Positions 9,546 to 17,910 of a stretch of DNA of 64,000 bases are shown one piece after another. Location: the NCBI GenBank assembly GCA_002307135.1, contig DBTQ01000002.1, forward strand, positions 160,921-224,920. The letters run 5' to 3'. The notes under the pieces are model-generated. The model was not told the DNA's origin. It did no database searches and worked only from the letters and a program-made list of their open reading frames with translations. Every line of letters starts with the position of its first letter. Position 1 is the stretch's first letter. The stretch is from Bacteroidetes bacterium UBA1312 (GTDB lineage Bacteria > Bacteroidota > Bacteroidia > Chitinophagales > Chitinophagaceae). The position numbers were made by a program, and so were the translations under genes.

Positions 9546-10746
9546 GATTAAAGGCACTGATCACTCCTTGGTAAAATGAGATGTGGTCTGTAGCAGATTG
9601 CGTCAAATCAAATCGTTTTTGCACACTTTTCTTTCCTGCAACACCAATTGCATTTCGTAAAGCAACGTTTTTCAATAGTAATAATATCTTATCGGCAATC
9701 TCATCAATATTATTAGGGTCAACTAACAGTCCATTTACAGAATCCGTTACAATTTCCGGGCCACAAGATAGCTTAGTAAAGATGGTCGGACAACCTGTAC
9801 TCATTGCTTCTATGGCTACTAAGCCAAAGGTTTCACTAAAGGATGGGAAAATGGCTAAGGTCGCTTTTTGCAAATATTCCATCAATAGAGGACGAGGTTG
9901 GTGTCCCATAAATGTTACAGAAGCAATAGCCTTATCGGTAAGAGTAGCTTTTAAGACTTCCATTGGACCTTTTCCAAAAACTACAAGCTGGGCTTCCGGC
10001 AATTCTTTGATCACATTATTCCATGCGTGCATCAGCTCAAATATACCCTTCTTCTTCACTAACGATCCACTATAAAAGACTAGATTTTCAGCCCTTTTTA
10101 CATCATTCTCTTTATGCTCTACTGCAATAGCATTGTACAAAACTTTTATAGGTTTGTTTTTTTGAAATAATGCAGTATTCTGACTTGCAGTGTAACTACT
10201 TACTGCTATTACAGCATCCGCTCGCTCCCATATCAACCGATCTATTGTGTGCCAACGCTTCTTGCCGGGTTCATTCAGCTCTTTACTAAAATAACTATGG
10301 GAGCCATGTAATTTTAATACCAAAGGAATATTAAAAACAGGAAGAATCGGGTACTTTATACCAATGTTATAGACAAAAGTATTCCAGTCCGGCATTTCAA
10401 CAATATCAATTTGGGATTCTGTAATTAACCCGTTTATGAAATCAATATAGTGTATATATGCACTTTTGCCATTCAAATTTCTTTTAATAAAATTGGGTAG
10501 TTTTTCTAACAAATTATACCATCTGCTTGTACCATTAACAGGCAACTTCAATCCATAGCGCAATCTAAATACTTTTACGCCATGGTCTATTTCATAGTCG
10601 GGGCAGCCATAGCGATAGGAATACAAACCAACTACAAAAACCTGATGTCCTTGTCGCACTAATTCCTGACTTAACTGCTGCACCATAGTTCCAATACCTC
10701 CATTGAGCCCCGGTGGATATTCATCACATATAAAGAGTATGTTCAT
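9538..10746 (-). CDS. Glycosyltransferase family 4
   Basis: 402 residues, GT-B fold. The N-terminal half has CDEYPPGLNGGIGT (7-20), the glycine-rich acceptor loop of GT4 enzymes. The C-terminal half has GSLVKKKG (227-234), FGKGP (257-261) and SETFGLVAIEAM (304-315), the donor-binding E-x7-E motif. It lies 22 bases downstream of the flippase gene on the same strand, so the two form a small operon. It probably adds a sugar to the lipid-linked repeat unit; the specificity is unknown. Confidence 0.88.
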   Translation of the reverse strand: MNILFICDEYPPGLNGGIGTMVQQLSQELVRQGHQVFVVGLYSYRYGCPDYEIDHGVKVFRLRYGLKLPVNGTSRWYNLLEKLPNFIKRNLNGKSAYIHYIDFINGLITESQIDIVEMPDWNTFVYNIGIKYPILPVFNIPLVLKLHGSHSYFSKELNEPGKKRWHTIDRLIWERADAVIAVSSYTASQNTALFQKNKPIKVLYNAIAVEHKENDVKRAENLVFYSGSLVKKKGIFELMHAWNNVIKELPEAQLVVFGKGPMEVLKATLTDKAIASVTFMGHQPRPLLMEYLQKATLAIFPSFSETFGLVAIEAMSTGCPTIFTKLSCGPEIVTDSVNGLLVDPNNIDEIADKILLLLKNVALRNAIGVAGKKSVQKRFDLTQSATDHISFYQGVISAFNLS

Positions 10747-10768
10747 AGATAACTGTAGAAGAGTTTGG

Positions 10769-12196
10769 TTATTTACGAGTAAGGCTAATTAAGTCCGAAA
10801 AGGAGATTTGTTTCAGTATAAAACTCAACAAAAAATACAGCCCTAATGCAGAAATAGCAACAAATATAGTGCTACCCAATACCAATTTTGCGACAATAAT
10901 TGAAATTAGTGCACAGCTAAACAGAATAAAAAATGGCATTAATTTTATGCGCAATTGTTTTTGGTGAATCAACATAAAATAAAGTCCTGCCTGCACAATA
11001 GAACATCCGAGAAAGGAACTTGCAGCACCAATACTTCCATAATGCGGTATCAATAATAAATTGAGCAACACATTGAGTAATGATGTAGCAATGGTAATGT
11101 ACATAATTAACTTTAATTGCCCCTGAACAAAGCCCATCGTCCATAAAAAATTAATCAGGTAATGTAATGGAACGCAAATTGCTAGTATCCTATATGTAGT
11201 CAGGTTAACTGCTCCATATTTATTGTTCGTAAAATAATCAACAAAATCTGTCCAAATACAAACCATTAAAAGAGGAATAATAAATGCTATGAATAATTCA
11301 ATTCTAAAAAAACGCTGTATCTCCTGTTTTTTATTATCTGCAATTAATTGTTCATTAATATATAATTTCGAAAATCGAGTTAATAGTATAGGGGCTATAA
11401 TCAACATTGGTAATCGAGATAATTCAAAAAACCTATATGCAAAGCTATATTCGGCAGTAATAGTAGCCGTACTAAAAATACCCAGCAATATCCAATCAAT
11501 CCGTGCGAGGGCAGAGTCAAACAATACAACACCTAATTGAGGGAGCGATTCATATACAATACTCTTATATTCAACGGCTATAAATAGTGGCTTTATACTT
11601 GAGGAAATAAGTGTATTGAAAAAATAGTAACTCAAAATAAATTCCACAAATGAACAAATAATAAAACCAATAACTATAAATCGAATAGTAAAAAAGCCGC
11701 CAACAAACAATACGATAACAGTAATTAATTTCAATAAATTAATCCAAACGGAAATAACTGCGAGTTTCTTGTATGCCTCCAATCCATTAAGTGACAGCTT
11801 AAATGAGTTAGCAATATTAAGAATAGCAAGGTTGAGAAAGACCAAAAAAAACAAAGGATGATATTCGAATAAAGTAGGGAATAATGTTTGGATTAATAAC
11901 AAGGAGCAACAAAGTACTAACGCAGAAACAAGTGTATGAAAAAAATGAATACCCGTCATTATTTTCACATCTCTACCTGAGGCAATACGTTTTATCAACA
12001 CAGAATCAAGACCCAATGATGCAATAGCAATAATTGTAGCTCCAACAGCTGTACACCAATTGTAGGCTCCAAAATCATCTTTAGAGATATACTTAGAAAT
12101 CAAATAGAAAATAACCAACCCAATAAGCTGAGTAATGAGCATCTGCACAGCACTGGAAGAGATATCTGCAATTAATTTTCTTTTTTTTATACTCAT
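10769..12196 (-). CDS. Wzx-type polysaccharide flippase
   Basis: 475 residues with about twelve to fourteen membrane segments. The basic start (SIKKRKLIADISSS), the first segment with QLIGLVIFYLISKYIS and the SKDDFGAYNW motif are typical of the MATE/MOP-superfamily polysaccharide transporters. It would flip undecaprenyl-linked oligosaccharide from the cytoplasmic to the periplasmic face, supplying the polymerase and ligase. A second flippase sits at 20679-22166, so the strain probably makes at least two exported glycans. Confidence 0.88.
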   Translation of the reverse strand: MSIKKRKLIADISSSAVQMLITQLIGLVIFYLISKYISKDDFGAYNWCTAVGATIIAIASLGLDSVLIKRIASGRDVKIMTGIHFFHTLVSALVLCCSLLLIQTLFPTLFEYHPLFFLVFLNLAILNIANSFKLSLNGLEAYKKLAVISVWINLLKLITVIVLFVGGFFTIRFIVIGFIICSFVEFILSYYFFNTLISSSIKPLFIAVEYKSIVYESLPQLGVVLFDSALARIDWILLGIFSTATITAEYSFAYRFFELSRLPMLIIAPILLTRFSKLYINEQLIADNKKQEIQRFFRIELFIAFIIPLLMVCIWTDFVDYFTNNKYGAVNLTTYRILAICVPLHYLINFLWTMGFVQGQLKLIMYITIATSLLNVLLNLLLIPHYGSIGAASSFLGCSIVQAGLYFMLIHQKQLRIKLMPFFILFSCALISIIVAKLVLGSTIFVAISALGLYFLLSFILKQISFSDLISLTRK

Positions 12197-12225
12197 AATG
12201 ATTATTCAACTTTTCTACAAACAAG

Positions 12226-12256
12226 AAAACCGACCATATAATAAATGGTCGGTTTT
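12226..12256 (-). terminator. Terminator of the outer-membrane protein gene
   Basis: A perfect 12-base stem (12226-12237 with 12245-12256), loop of seven bases. On the minus strand the second arm ends in a run of T, directly downstream of the gene at 12279-12977. Confidence 0.75.
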
Positions 12257-12278
12257 ATATAAATTATACAACAATTGA

Positions 12279-12977
12279 CTATTCGTCGTTATCGTTGCTT
12301 ACTTTTTTGTGTTTTTTTGGTTCATCGCCATCATTATCGCGATAATTTTTCATGTGACGATCTGTACCTGGCTCACGATGGATACGATGATTGTGACCAC
12401 CAAAGTTTTTAGAGATACCAATGTTTACTTGATGACCAAAGTTGAAATTGAATGTATTAGTTGAATTAGAAGAGTGCTCCATTGTAGAAGTATTGTAACC
12501 AATACCACCAATACCGAAGTTTAGTGCTAAACCATTGTGTATATTAGCAGCAATAACAGGAGTAAAACCTACAGCAAAACCATTCGATCTTGTGTTAGTT
12601 ATTGTTGATCCATCCAAAGTTTCATTACCATGAGTAAATCCAGCATTCAATTGACCATAAACAGAGAAAATACGATTCAAATTATGTGTATAACGAGCGA
12701 ATAGACCTAATTCATAAGTATTAGTACCCATCCATTTATCACCAGTTCCTCCAGCATTTGTTCTATCATTATGATAATCAACATAGATACCAGCAGTCCA
12801 ATGATTGTCAAATTGATAACCAACACCAGGGCTAACATTCCAACTCATAGTTTTTGAGTTATTAGCGTTAGATGTGTTAGAAATTCCAACGTTTCCGTAA
12901 AGAAGCGTGCTTCCAGCTTGTGCATTGGCTGCAGCAATACTGCCACATGCCAACAAAGAAAGGATTAGTTTTTTCAT
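12279..12977 (-). CDS. Outer-membrane beta-barrel protein with polar C-terminal tail
   Basis: 232 residues with a signal peptide cut near ANA (residue 19), then eight or so amphipathic strands of the small porin/OmpA-barrel type (for example SWNVSPGVGYQF and LALNFGIGGIGY). The last strand ends at F192 (VNIGISKNF), where a barrel protein normally stops. Here a further 40 residues follow, rich in His, Arg, Lys, Asp and Glu (GGHNHRIHREPGTDRH, then alternating acid and base). The gene has its own promoter (13004-13033) and terminator, so it is monocistronic. The function is unknown; such barrels are often structural or stress-related. Confidence 0.8.
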   Translation of the reverse strand: MKKLILSLLACGSIAAANAQAGSTLLYGNVGISNTSNANNSKTMSWNVSPGVGYQFDNHWTAGIYVDYHNDRTNAGGTGDKWMGTNTYELGLFARYTHNLNRIFSVYGQLNAGFTHGNETLDGSTITNTRSNGFAVGFTPVIAANIHNGLALNFGIGGIGYNTSTMEHSSNSTNTFNFNFGHQVNIGISKNFGGHNHRIHREPGTDRHMKNYRDNDGDEPKKHKKVSNDNDE

Positions 12978-13003
12978 ATTAGTAGTACGTTTTGATTTGC
13001 GGA

Positions 13004-13033
13004 CAAATGTAATACAAATAATGAACCATGCAA
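13004..13033 (-). promoter_or_regulatory. Promoter of the outer-membrane protein gene
   Basis: On the minus strand TTG (13031-13033), 19 bases, then TACATTTG (13004-13011). This is a full Bacteroidota -33/-7 promoter 26 bases before the ATG at 12977. Confidence 0.6.
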
Positions 13034-13142
13034 GTTTTTTGAAAAGTTTTTTTCAGAATGGAATCTACACGTATTGGTTTCATAAACAAACTATTGTATG
13101 TCGCCTTAAATAGCCGAGGTTTTCATTCTGCAGTTTAATAAT

Positions 13143-13150
13143 TACCTTTA
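13143..13150 (+). promoter_or_regulatory. -7 box TACCTTTA before lptB
   Basis: One mismatch to TAnnTTTG, 20 bases before the TTG start at 13171. It fits transcription starting just before the gene. Confidence 0.4.
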
Positions 13151-13170
13151 CACTCAAAAGTATTGTCATT

Positions 13171-13917
13171 TTGAAGATTCAGACACAAGGGTTGATTAAA
13201 CGTTATGGCAAAAGAACTGTTGTCAATAATGTTTCATTTGAAGTAAATCAAGGAGAAGTTGTAGGTTTACTGGGTCCTAATGGTGCAGGTAAAACAACTT
13301 CATTTTACATGGTTGTTGGTCTGGTAAAGCCAGATGAGGGTGCTGTATTTCTTGATGAGGAAAACATCACTCAATTACCAATGTATAAGCGCGCGCAAAA
13401 AGGCATTGGCTATTTACCACAAGAAGCATCCGTATTTCGAAAACTGTCTGTAGAAGACAATATCGGAGCTGTTCTAGAATTGACCAAACTAAGTAAAGCA
13501 GAACAGTTATACAAAAGAGACTCTTTGCTTGATGAGTTCCGACTTACACATGTACGCAAAAGCCCAGGAGATGTACTCAGCGGTGGAGAGCGCCGACGTA
13601 CAGAAATAGCTCGTGCATTAGCTGTCGATCCCAAATTTATTTTACTTGATGAACCTTTTGCAGGCATTGATCCTATTGCAGTAGAAGATATCCAAGCAAT
13701 TGTAGCCAAGTTGAAATTTAAAAACATTGGCATTCTTATTACGGATCACAATGTGCAAGAAACACTTTCCATCACTGATCGTGCCTACCTCCTATTTGAA
13801 GGATCAATACTGAAAGCGGGGTCTGCTGAAGAATTAGCATCTGACGAACAGGTAAAAAAAGTATATCTTGGTCAAAATTTTGAACTTAAAAGAAAAAATT
13901 ACAGTACCCATCTGTAA
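13171..13917 (+). CDS. lptB: LPS export ABC transporter ATP-binding protein
   Basis: 248 residues. A Walker A motif GPNGAGKTT (35-43), a Q-loop GYLPQEAS, the signature LSGGERRRTEIARAL, Walker B FILLDEPFAGIDP and the H-loop ITDHNV are all intact. The short ATPase with the ERRR signature and VEDIQ/NIGILITDHNVQETL are specific to LptB rather than other ABC ATPases. LptB dimers in the cytoplasm power LptFG, which lifts LPS onto the LptC-A-D bridge. The start is TTG; the next in-frame ATG (M47) would remove Walker A. It stands between the two glycan islands, but LptFG, C, A and D are not in the window. Confidence 0.93.
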   Translation: MKIQTQGLIKRYGKRTVVNNVSFEVNQGEVVGLLGPNGAGKTTSFYMVVGLVKPDEGAVFLDEENITQLPMYKRAQKGIGYLPQEASVFRKLSVEDNIGAVLELTKLSKAEQLYKRDSLLDEFRLTHVRKSPGDVLSGGERRRTEIARALAVDPKFILLDEPFAGIDPIAVEDIQAIVAKLKFKNIGILITDHNVQETLSITDRAYLLFEGSILKAGSAEELASDEQVKKVYLGQNFELKRKNYSTHL

Positions 13918-13971
13918 AAAAGAATTATATTTTTTTATTACCAATTTTAGCGACCTAATATTATTTTCGCA

Positions 13972-13979
13972 TTTTTTAG
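13972..13979 (+). promoter_or_regulatory. -7 box TATTTTCG before the GH3-family gene
   Basis: Variant TAnnTTCG box, 16 bases before the ATG at 13996. The same variant occurs before recR, the lone GT2 gene, the LIC_10190 gene and the sterol desaturase gene. Confidence 0.4.
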
Positions 13980-13995
13980 AACAGTAATTACATAA

Positions 13996-15510
13996 ATGAG
14001 CTTAATCAGTCCCGCTATAACAAGTTATTTAAAACTACGCCAAAGTGTGATTGATAATTTTATACTCAATCCAATCGATTCGCAACAACAAGTCTTCAAT
14101 AAACTTATCGGTTCAGCACAATTTACAGAGTACGGCAAAAAATATAATTTCGAACACATCAACAGCATTAGTGACTTTCAGCGTGAAGTCCCCTTAAATG
14201 ATTATGATACGCTAAAGCCTTATATTCAAAGAATTCTTGAAGGGAATCAAAATCTGCTATGGCCATCCGACATTAATTGGTTTGCCAAGAGCAGTGGCAC
14301 AACTAGCGACAAGAGTAAATTTATTCCAATATCCAAAGAAGCGCTTGAAGACAATCACTTCAAAAGTGGCAAAGATGTAATAGCACTTTATTTAAGCCAG
14401 TATCCAGAATCAAAATTAATGTCGGGAAAATGTCTCTTGCTAGGCGGAAGTCATCAACTCAATCAGCTTAACGAAAATTCTTTTTATGGTGATTTGTCTG
14501 CAGTAATGATGCAAAACATGTCATTGTCTGCACAAATACTTAAAACGCCAGACTTATCAATAGCTCTGATGGAGGAATGGGAGCAAAAAATTGAATGCAT
14601 TGCTCAGACAACTATCCATGAGAATGTAACTTTTATGACTGGTGTCCCTACCTGGACTATTGTGTTGATTAAACGTATATTGGAAATAACAGGTGCTAAC
14701 AATATTTTGGAAGTATGGCCAAATTTGGAACTATACATACATGGCGGAGTCAGCTTCAAACCATACAAGCAACAATTTTTGCAATACATTCCTTCACCCA
14801 AAATGCACTATATAGAAACCTACAACGCATCAGAAGGTTTTTTCGCGGCACAGGATATGATTGCAGAAGATGGAATGCTATTATTTTTAAATCACGGCAT
14901 TTTTTATGAGTTCATTCCGATGGATGAATTCGGTAAAGACAATCCACAAGTTATTACACTCAAAGAAGTAAAATTAAACACTAATTATGCAATCGTTATT
15001 AGCACCAATACCGGCTTATGGCGATACGTAATTGGTGATACAGTACAATTTACAAGCCGCACACCTTTTCGTATAAAAGTGACAGGTAGAACAACTTTTT
15101 ACCTCAATGCATTTGGCGAGGAAGTAATCGTTGATAATGCTGACTTTGCTATAGCCAAAGCATGTGAAATAACAGGTGCAATAGTGAATGATTATAGCGC
15201 TGCCCCTGTATATATGACGGGAGAAAGCAATGGGACGCATGAATGGATTATCGAATTTGAATCACTACCTTGCCCTCTTGATATTTTTGCAAAAGAAATG
15301 GATAATGCCTTGAAAAGTATTAACTCGGATTATGAAGCTAAGCGATACAAAAATATTGCATTACGTATGCCCATCGTCCATATCATGCCCCAAGGGGGAT
15401 TCTCAGCATGGCTTAAGGAAAAAAACAAATTGGGCGGTCAACACAAAATTCCGCGCCTAAGCAATGAGCGCAGAATTATTGAAGAAATGCTACCCTATAC
15501 AAAACAATAA
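13996..15510 (+). CDS. GH3-family acyl-adenylating / amidosynthetase-like protein
   Basis: 504 residues of the GH3 family, the ANL-superfamily branch best known from plant enzymes that join jasmonate or auxin to amino acids. Visible marks are VPLNDYDTLKPYI, the P-loop-like SSGTTSDKSKFIP (about 99-111), YNASEGFFA and the C-terminal KLNTNYAIVISTNTGLWRYVIGD and VTGRT stretches, in the order seen in GH3 proteins. The expected chemistry is ATP-dependent activation of a carboxylate followed by conjugation. The bacterial substrate is unknown. It follows lptB after 78 bases on the same strand with its own -7 box. Confidence 0.85.
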   Translation: MSLISPAITSYLKLRQSVIDNFILNPIDSQQQVFNKLIGSAQFTEYGKKYNFEHINSISDFQREVPLNDYDTLKPYIQRILEGNQNLLWPSDINWFAKSSGTTSDKSKFIPISKEALEDNHFKSGKDVIALYLSQYPESKLMSGKCLLLGGSHQLNQLNENSFYGDLSAVMMQNMSLSAQILKTPDLSIALMEEWEQKIECIAQTTIHENVTFMTGVPTWTIVLIKRILEITGANNILEVWPNLELYIHGGVSFKPYKQQFLQYIPSPKMHYIETYNASEGFFAAQDMIAEDGMLLFLNHGIFYEFIPMDEFGKDNPQVITLKEVKLNTNYAIVISTNTGLWRYVIGDTVQFTSRTPFRIKVTGRTTFYLNAFGEEVIVDNADFAIAKACEITGAIVNDYSAAPVYMTGESNGTHEWIIEFESLPCPLDIFAKEMDNALKSINSDYEAKRYKNIALRMPIVHIMPQGGFSAWLKEKNKLGGQHKIPRLSNERRIIEEMLPYTKQ

Positions 15511-15526
15511 AATTTAAAACTCAAGA

Positions 15527-15811
15527 TCATAGTATTTGTACACTCCATGCTTGTGGTTTTGCTGCAAACATAGCTTTTGTTTTACCCCAAGTATCTTTAA
15601 AAAACTCAGAAAATCTGTATTGATTCAAACAATGCTCTGAATCCCATATACTATGGGTAAAAAAAACATTCTTCTGGTTAATATCTTGCCACAATTCCAA
15701 ATGTTGACAACCCTCAAAGCCCTTTATTGTTGCCTTTCTTTCATCAAAGAATTGTTGAAAGTAGTCAACATGCGCTGGCTCAAACGTCATTTGGACAATA
15801 CGTTTTATCAT
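15527..15811 (-). CDS. Antibiotic-biosynthesis-monooxygenase-like (ABM fold) small protein
   Basis: 94 residues resembling dimeric alpha-beta barrel (ABM/YgiN-like) proteins: MIKRIVQMTFEP as first strand, FQQFFDERKATIKGFEGC as first helix, HLELWQDI as second strand, and SIWDSEHCLNQYRFSEFF, which matches the W-x-s-x-e-a-l-x-x-H/y-x-s-x-x-F pattern of the family. Members act as heme-degrading or quinol monooxygenases, or have no known activity; this one is not further assignable. Its start overlaps the stop of the SAM-hydrolase-family gene by four bases, so both are coexpressed. Confidence 0.7.
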   Translation of the reverse strand: MIKRIVQMTFEPAHVDYFQQFFDERKATIKGFEGCQHLELWQDINQKNVFFTHSIWDSEHCLNQYRFSEFFKDTWGKTKAMFAAKPQAWSVQIL

Positions 15812-16611
15812 TCGAAAAATATTTTTATAGAACTATAAAATAATTGCTTACCGGAAAAAGCAACAAAACCAAGTAATTGTGCGGCACTATCCCCTTTTAT
15901 ACCTATTTCAAGAAAACTACTGGAATTAAAACGAGCGAAAACATCCGAGTTAGCTACCTGATATACGTGCTGAATAATTGTTGAAATTTTACCTGATTTC
16001 ATCAAATCAATTCTGAAATTTCGATTATTTCGCAAAGTATCGAACTGACGCTGATTGATATTGACAATTAAATTGCCGTATGAATCTATATGCAAAACTT
16101 TACAATCAACCCAATTATTAGCGACTACTGGCATAGGCCAATCAATATTACTTTTAGCAATAAAAGAATATGGTATTAAACCAAGCTCTACAATATCTAT
16201 ATCTCCTAATTGATGTATGATTTTAGCACAAGATTCTTGCCATTCCCTAAAAGTATTGTATTGAGTCAACTCAAAACATTTCCAAACTTGCATAATATCA
16301 TCTCCTAATGCCATTGTCAAAATCCCATTATCAGGTGCAAGGAAATAATGCCCATCTTTTTCACATAGCACCAATACAGGCTTAGCGCCATAATGAATAT
16401 CAACATAAACAATATGGCAACTACCTATTGGAAAGCTTTTATAGCTCGATGATAACAAGTAGGCTGCCTCTGTAAGCACGTTAAACGATGCGTCATGCGA
16501 AATATCGAATATTAGTGCATCTGGATTATGCAACAAAATGACACTTTTGGCAATAGAAACCGAAGCATCTTTAGTCCCAAAATCTGTCAGTAATGTTATA
16601 AAACGCGCCAT
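15808..16611 (-). CDS. SAM hydroxide adenosyltransferase family (DUF62) protein, divergent
   Basis: 267 residues. The start FITLLTDFGTKD (4-15), DISHD (36-40), YLLSSSYKSFP and HYFLAPDNGILT (88-99) place it in the family that splits S-adenosylmethionine to adenosine and methionine and includes fluorinase and chlorinase. The C-terminal domain has the usual VLHIDSYGNLIVNI pattern. The canonical VDPGVG-x-x-RR segment is replaced by VDIHYGAKP (70-78), and the usual HGRD-x-F segment reads TFREWQES, so the Arg and His of the catalytic Asp-Arg-His triad appear to be missing while D71 remains. Activity is therefore uncertain. It has a -7 box 10 bases before the ATG. Confidence 0.75.
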   Translation of the reverse strand: MARFITLLTDFGTKDASVSIAKSVILLHNPDALIFDISHDASFNVLTEAAYLLSSSYKSFPIGSCHIVYVDIHYGAKPVLVLCEKDGHYFLAPDNGILTMALGDDIMQVWKCFELTQYNTFREWQESCAKIIHQLGDIDIVELGLIPYSFIAKSNIDWPMPVVANNWVDCKVLHIDSYGNLIVNINQRQFDTLRNNRNFRIDLMKSGKISTIIQHVYQVANSDVFARFNSSSFLEIGIKGDSAAQLLGFVAFSGKQLFYSSIKIFFE

Positions 16612-16621
16612 ATAAGAGCAG

Positions 16622-16629
16622 CAAAGTTA
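16622..16629 (-). promoter_or_regulatory. -7 box TAACTTTG of the DUF62-family gene
   Basis: Perfect TAnnTTTG match on the minus strand ending 10 bases before the ATG at 16611, which implies a leader of only a few bases. Confidence 0.5.
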
Positions 16630-16737
16630 ATTGTTAAACCTAGATTCCGAAATAGAAAATTATCATTTACTATTACTACGCATAATTGTACAATACCTAT
16701 GCAAACAACAGCTACACTACATTCCTTTTATTCAGCT

Positions 16738-16745
16738 TATCTTTG
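16738..16745 (+). promoter_or_regulatory. -7 box TATCTTTG at the rlmN start
   Basis: Perfect TAnnTTTG match ending five bases before ATG 16750. Transcription starting at the usual distance would begin at or next to this ATG, so it decides the start against the upstream ATG at 16699. Confidence 0.55.
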
Positions 16746-16749
16746 CAAC

Positions 16750-17796
16750 ATGAAGAGCTTAAGAGAATACAGCTTACTAGAATTGGAATCACTGATGCAA
16801 GAATGGGGTGAACCCAAATTTAGAGCCAAACAAATACACGAATGGATCTGGGAAAAGTTCACAAACGACATCAATCAAATGAGCAATTTGTCGAAATCGC
16901 TGCGAGAAAAGCTAGCCGCACATTTTGCGCTCAATACAGTAAGTATCGACCACACACAAATAAGTAGCGACGGAACAATTAAAAGTCGTTTGAAATTACA
17001 TGATGGACATTTTATAGAGGGTGTACTCATTCCAACGGTTAAACGTGTAACTGCTTGTGTCTCCAGTCAAGTAGGCTGCTCACTCACTTGCAAATTTTGC
17101 GCAACGGGCTACATGGCACGTAAACGAAATCTTGAAGCACAAGAAATTGTGGATCAAGTCATGCTCATCAATGAACAAGCACAAACCAGTACTGGGAAAA
17201 AATTAACCAATATTGTTTTTATGGGCATGGGCGAACCATTGCTCAATTATAAAAATGTACTAAAGGCAATTGAGCAAATTACCAGCTCGGAAGGAATGGC
17301 TATGAGTCCAAGACGTATTACTGTTTCTACTGCCGGAGTAGCAAAACTTATCAAACAATTAGGTGATGATCAAGTTAAATTCAAATTGGCTGTGAGCCTA
17401 CATGCTGCTAATGACGCTAAACGCAATGAAATTATGCCCATCAATGAAAGCAATAATTTAGCCGTTTTAGTGGAAGCATTGAATCATTTTTACAAAATGA
17501 CCAAAACCCAAATTACATTCGAATACATTTTGTTTAAAGGTTTTAACGACACAACAAAAGACGCAGACGATTTGATCAAAATATATCGACAAGTCCCTTC
17601 TGATTTGGTCAACATTATTGAGTACAACCCTATTGACAATGCCAAATTTGAAAAACCAGACGAAGCTATTACTCAAGAGTTTATGGATTATTTGAGCGCT
17701 AATCGTGTAAATGTACGCTTGCGCCATAGCCGTGGCAAAGACATCGATGCAGCTTGTGGACAACTTGCAAACGTGGATTTGAAAAAAGGCAGATAA
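16750..17796 (+). CDS. rlmN: Dual-specificity 23S rRNA / tRNA adenine C2-methyltransferase
   Basis: 348 residues from ATG 16750. A radical-SAM enzyme that methylates C2 of A2503 in 23S rRNA and A37 in some tRNAs. The 4Fe-4S ligands are C110, C114 and C117 (CSLTCKFC); the two methyl-transfer cysteines are C103 (TACVSS) and C336 (DAACGQ). GMGEPLLNY and SPRRITVSTAGV are typical SAM-binding segments. The frame extends upstream to ATG 16699, but that part would span the promoter box at 16738-16745, so I take 16750. A strong bidirectional terminator follows. Confidence 0.95.
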   Translation: MKSLREYSLLELESLMQEWGEPKFRAKQIHEWIWEKFTNDINQMSNLSKSLREKLAAHFALNTVSIDHTQISSDGTIKSRLKLHDGHFIEGVLIPTVKRVTACVSSQVGCSLTCKFCATGYMARKRNLEAQEIVDQVMLINEQAQTSTGKKLTNIVFMGMGEPLLNYKNVLKAIEQITSSEGMAMSPRRITVSTAGVAKLIKQLGDDQVKFKLAVSLHAANDAKRNEIMPINESNNLAVLVEALNHFYKMTKTQITFEYILFKGFNDTTKDADDLIKIYRQVPSDLVNIIEYNPIDNAKFEKPDEAITQEFMDYLSANRVNVRLRHSRGKDIDAACGQLANVDLKKGR

Positions 17797-17820
17797 AACA
17801 CAAATATGTTCAATATTCAA

Positions 17821-17861
17821 AACACAAAAAGGCTGAGCGATATGCTCAGCCTTTTTGTGTT
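17821..17861. terminator. Bidirectional terminator between rlmN and the Nfu gene
   Basis: A perfect 18-base stem (17821-17838 with 17844-17861) around a five-base loop, with A-rich and T-rich arms on the two sides. It serves the two convergent genes. Confidence 0.9.
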
Positions 17862-17910
17862 TACTTCCTAATTACTTAAATTATTTTTTAGAACCTAGAA
17901 TACATTTAAA

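Noticed and set aside
16699..16749. N-terminal extension of RlmN from ATG 16699
   Set aside because: The TATCTTTG promoter box at 16738-16745 lies inside it, and the family sequence begins at M 16750.
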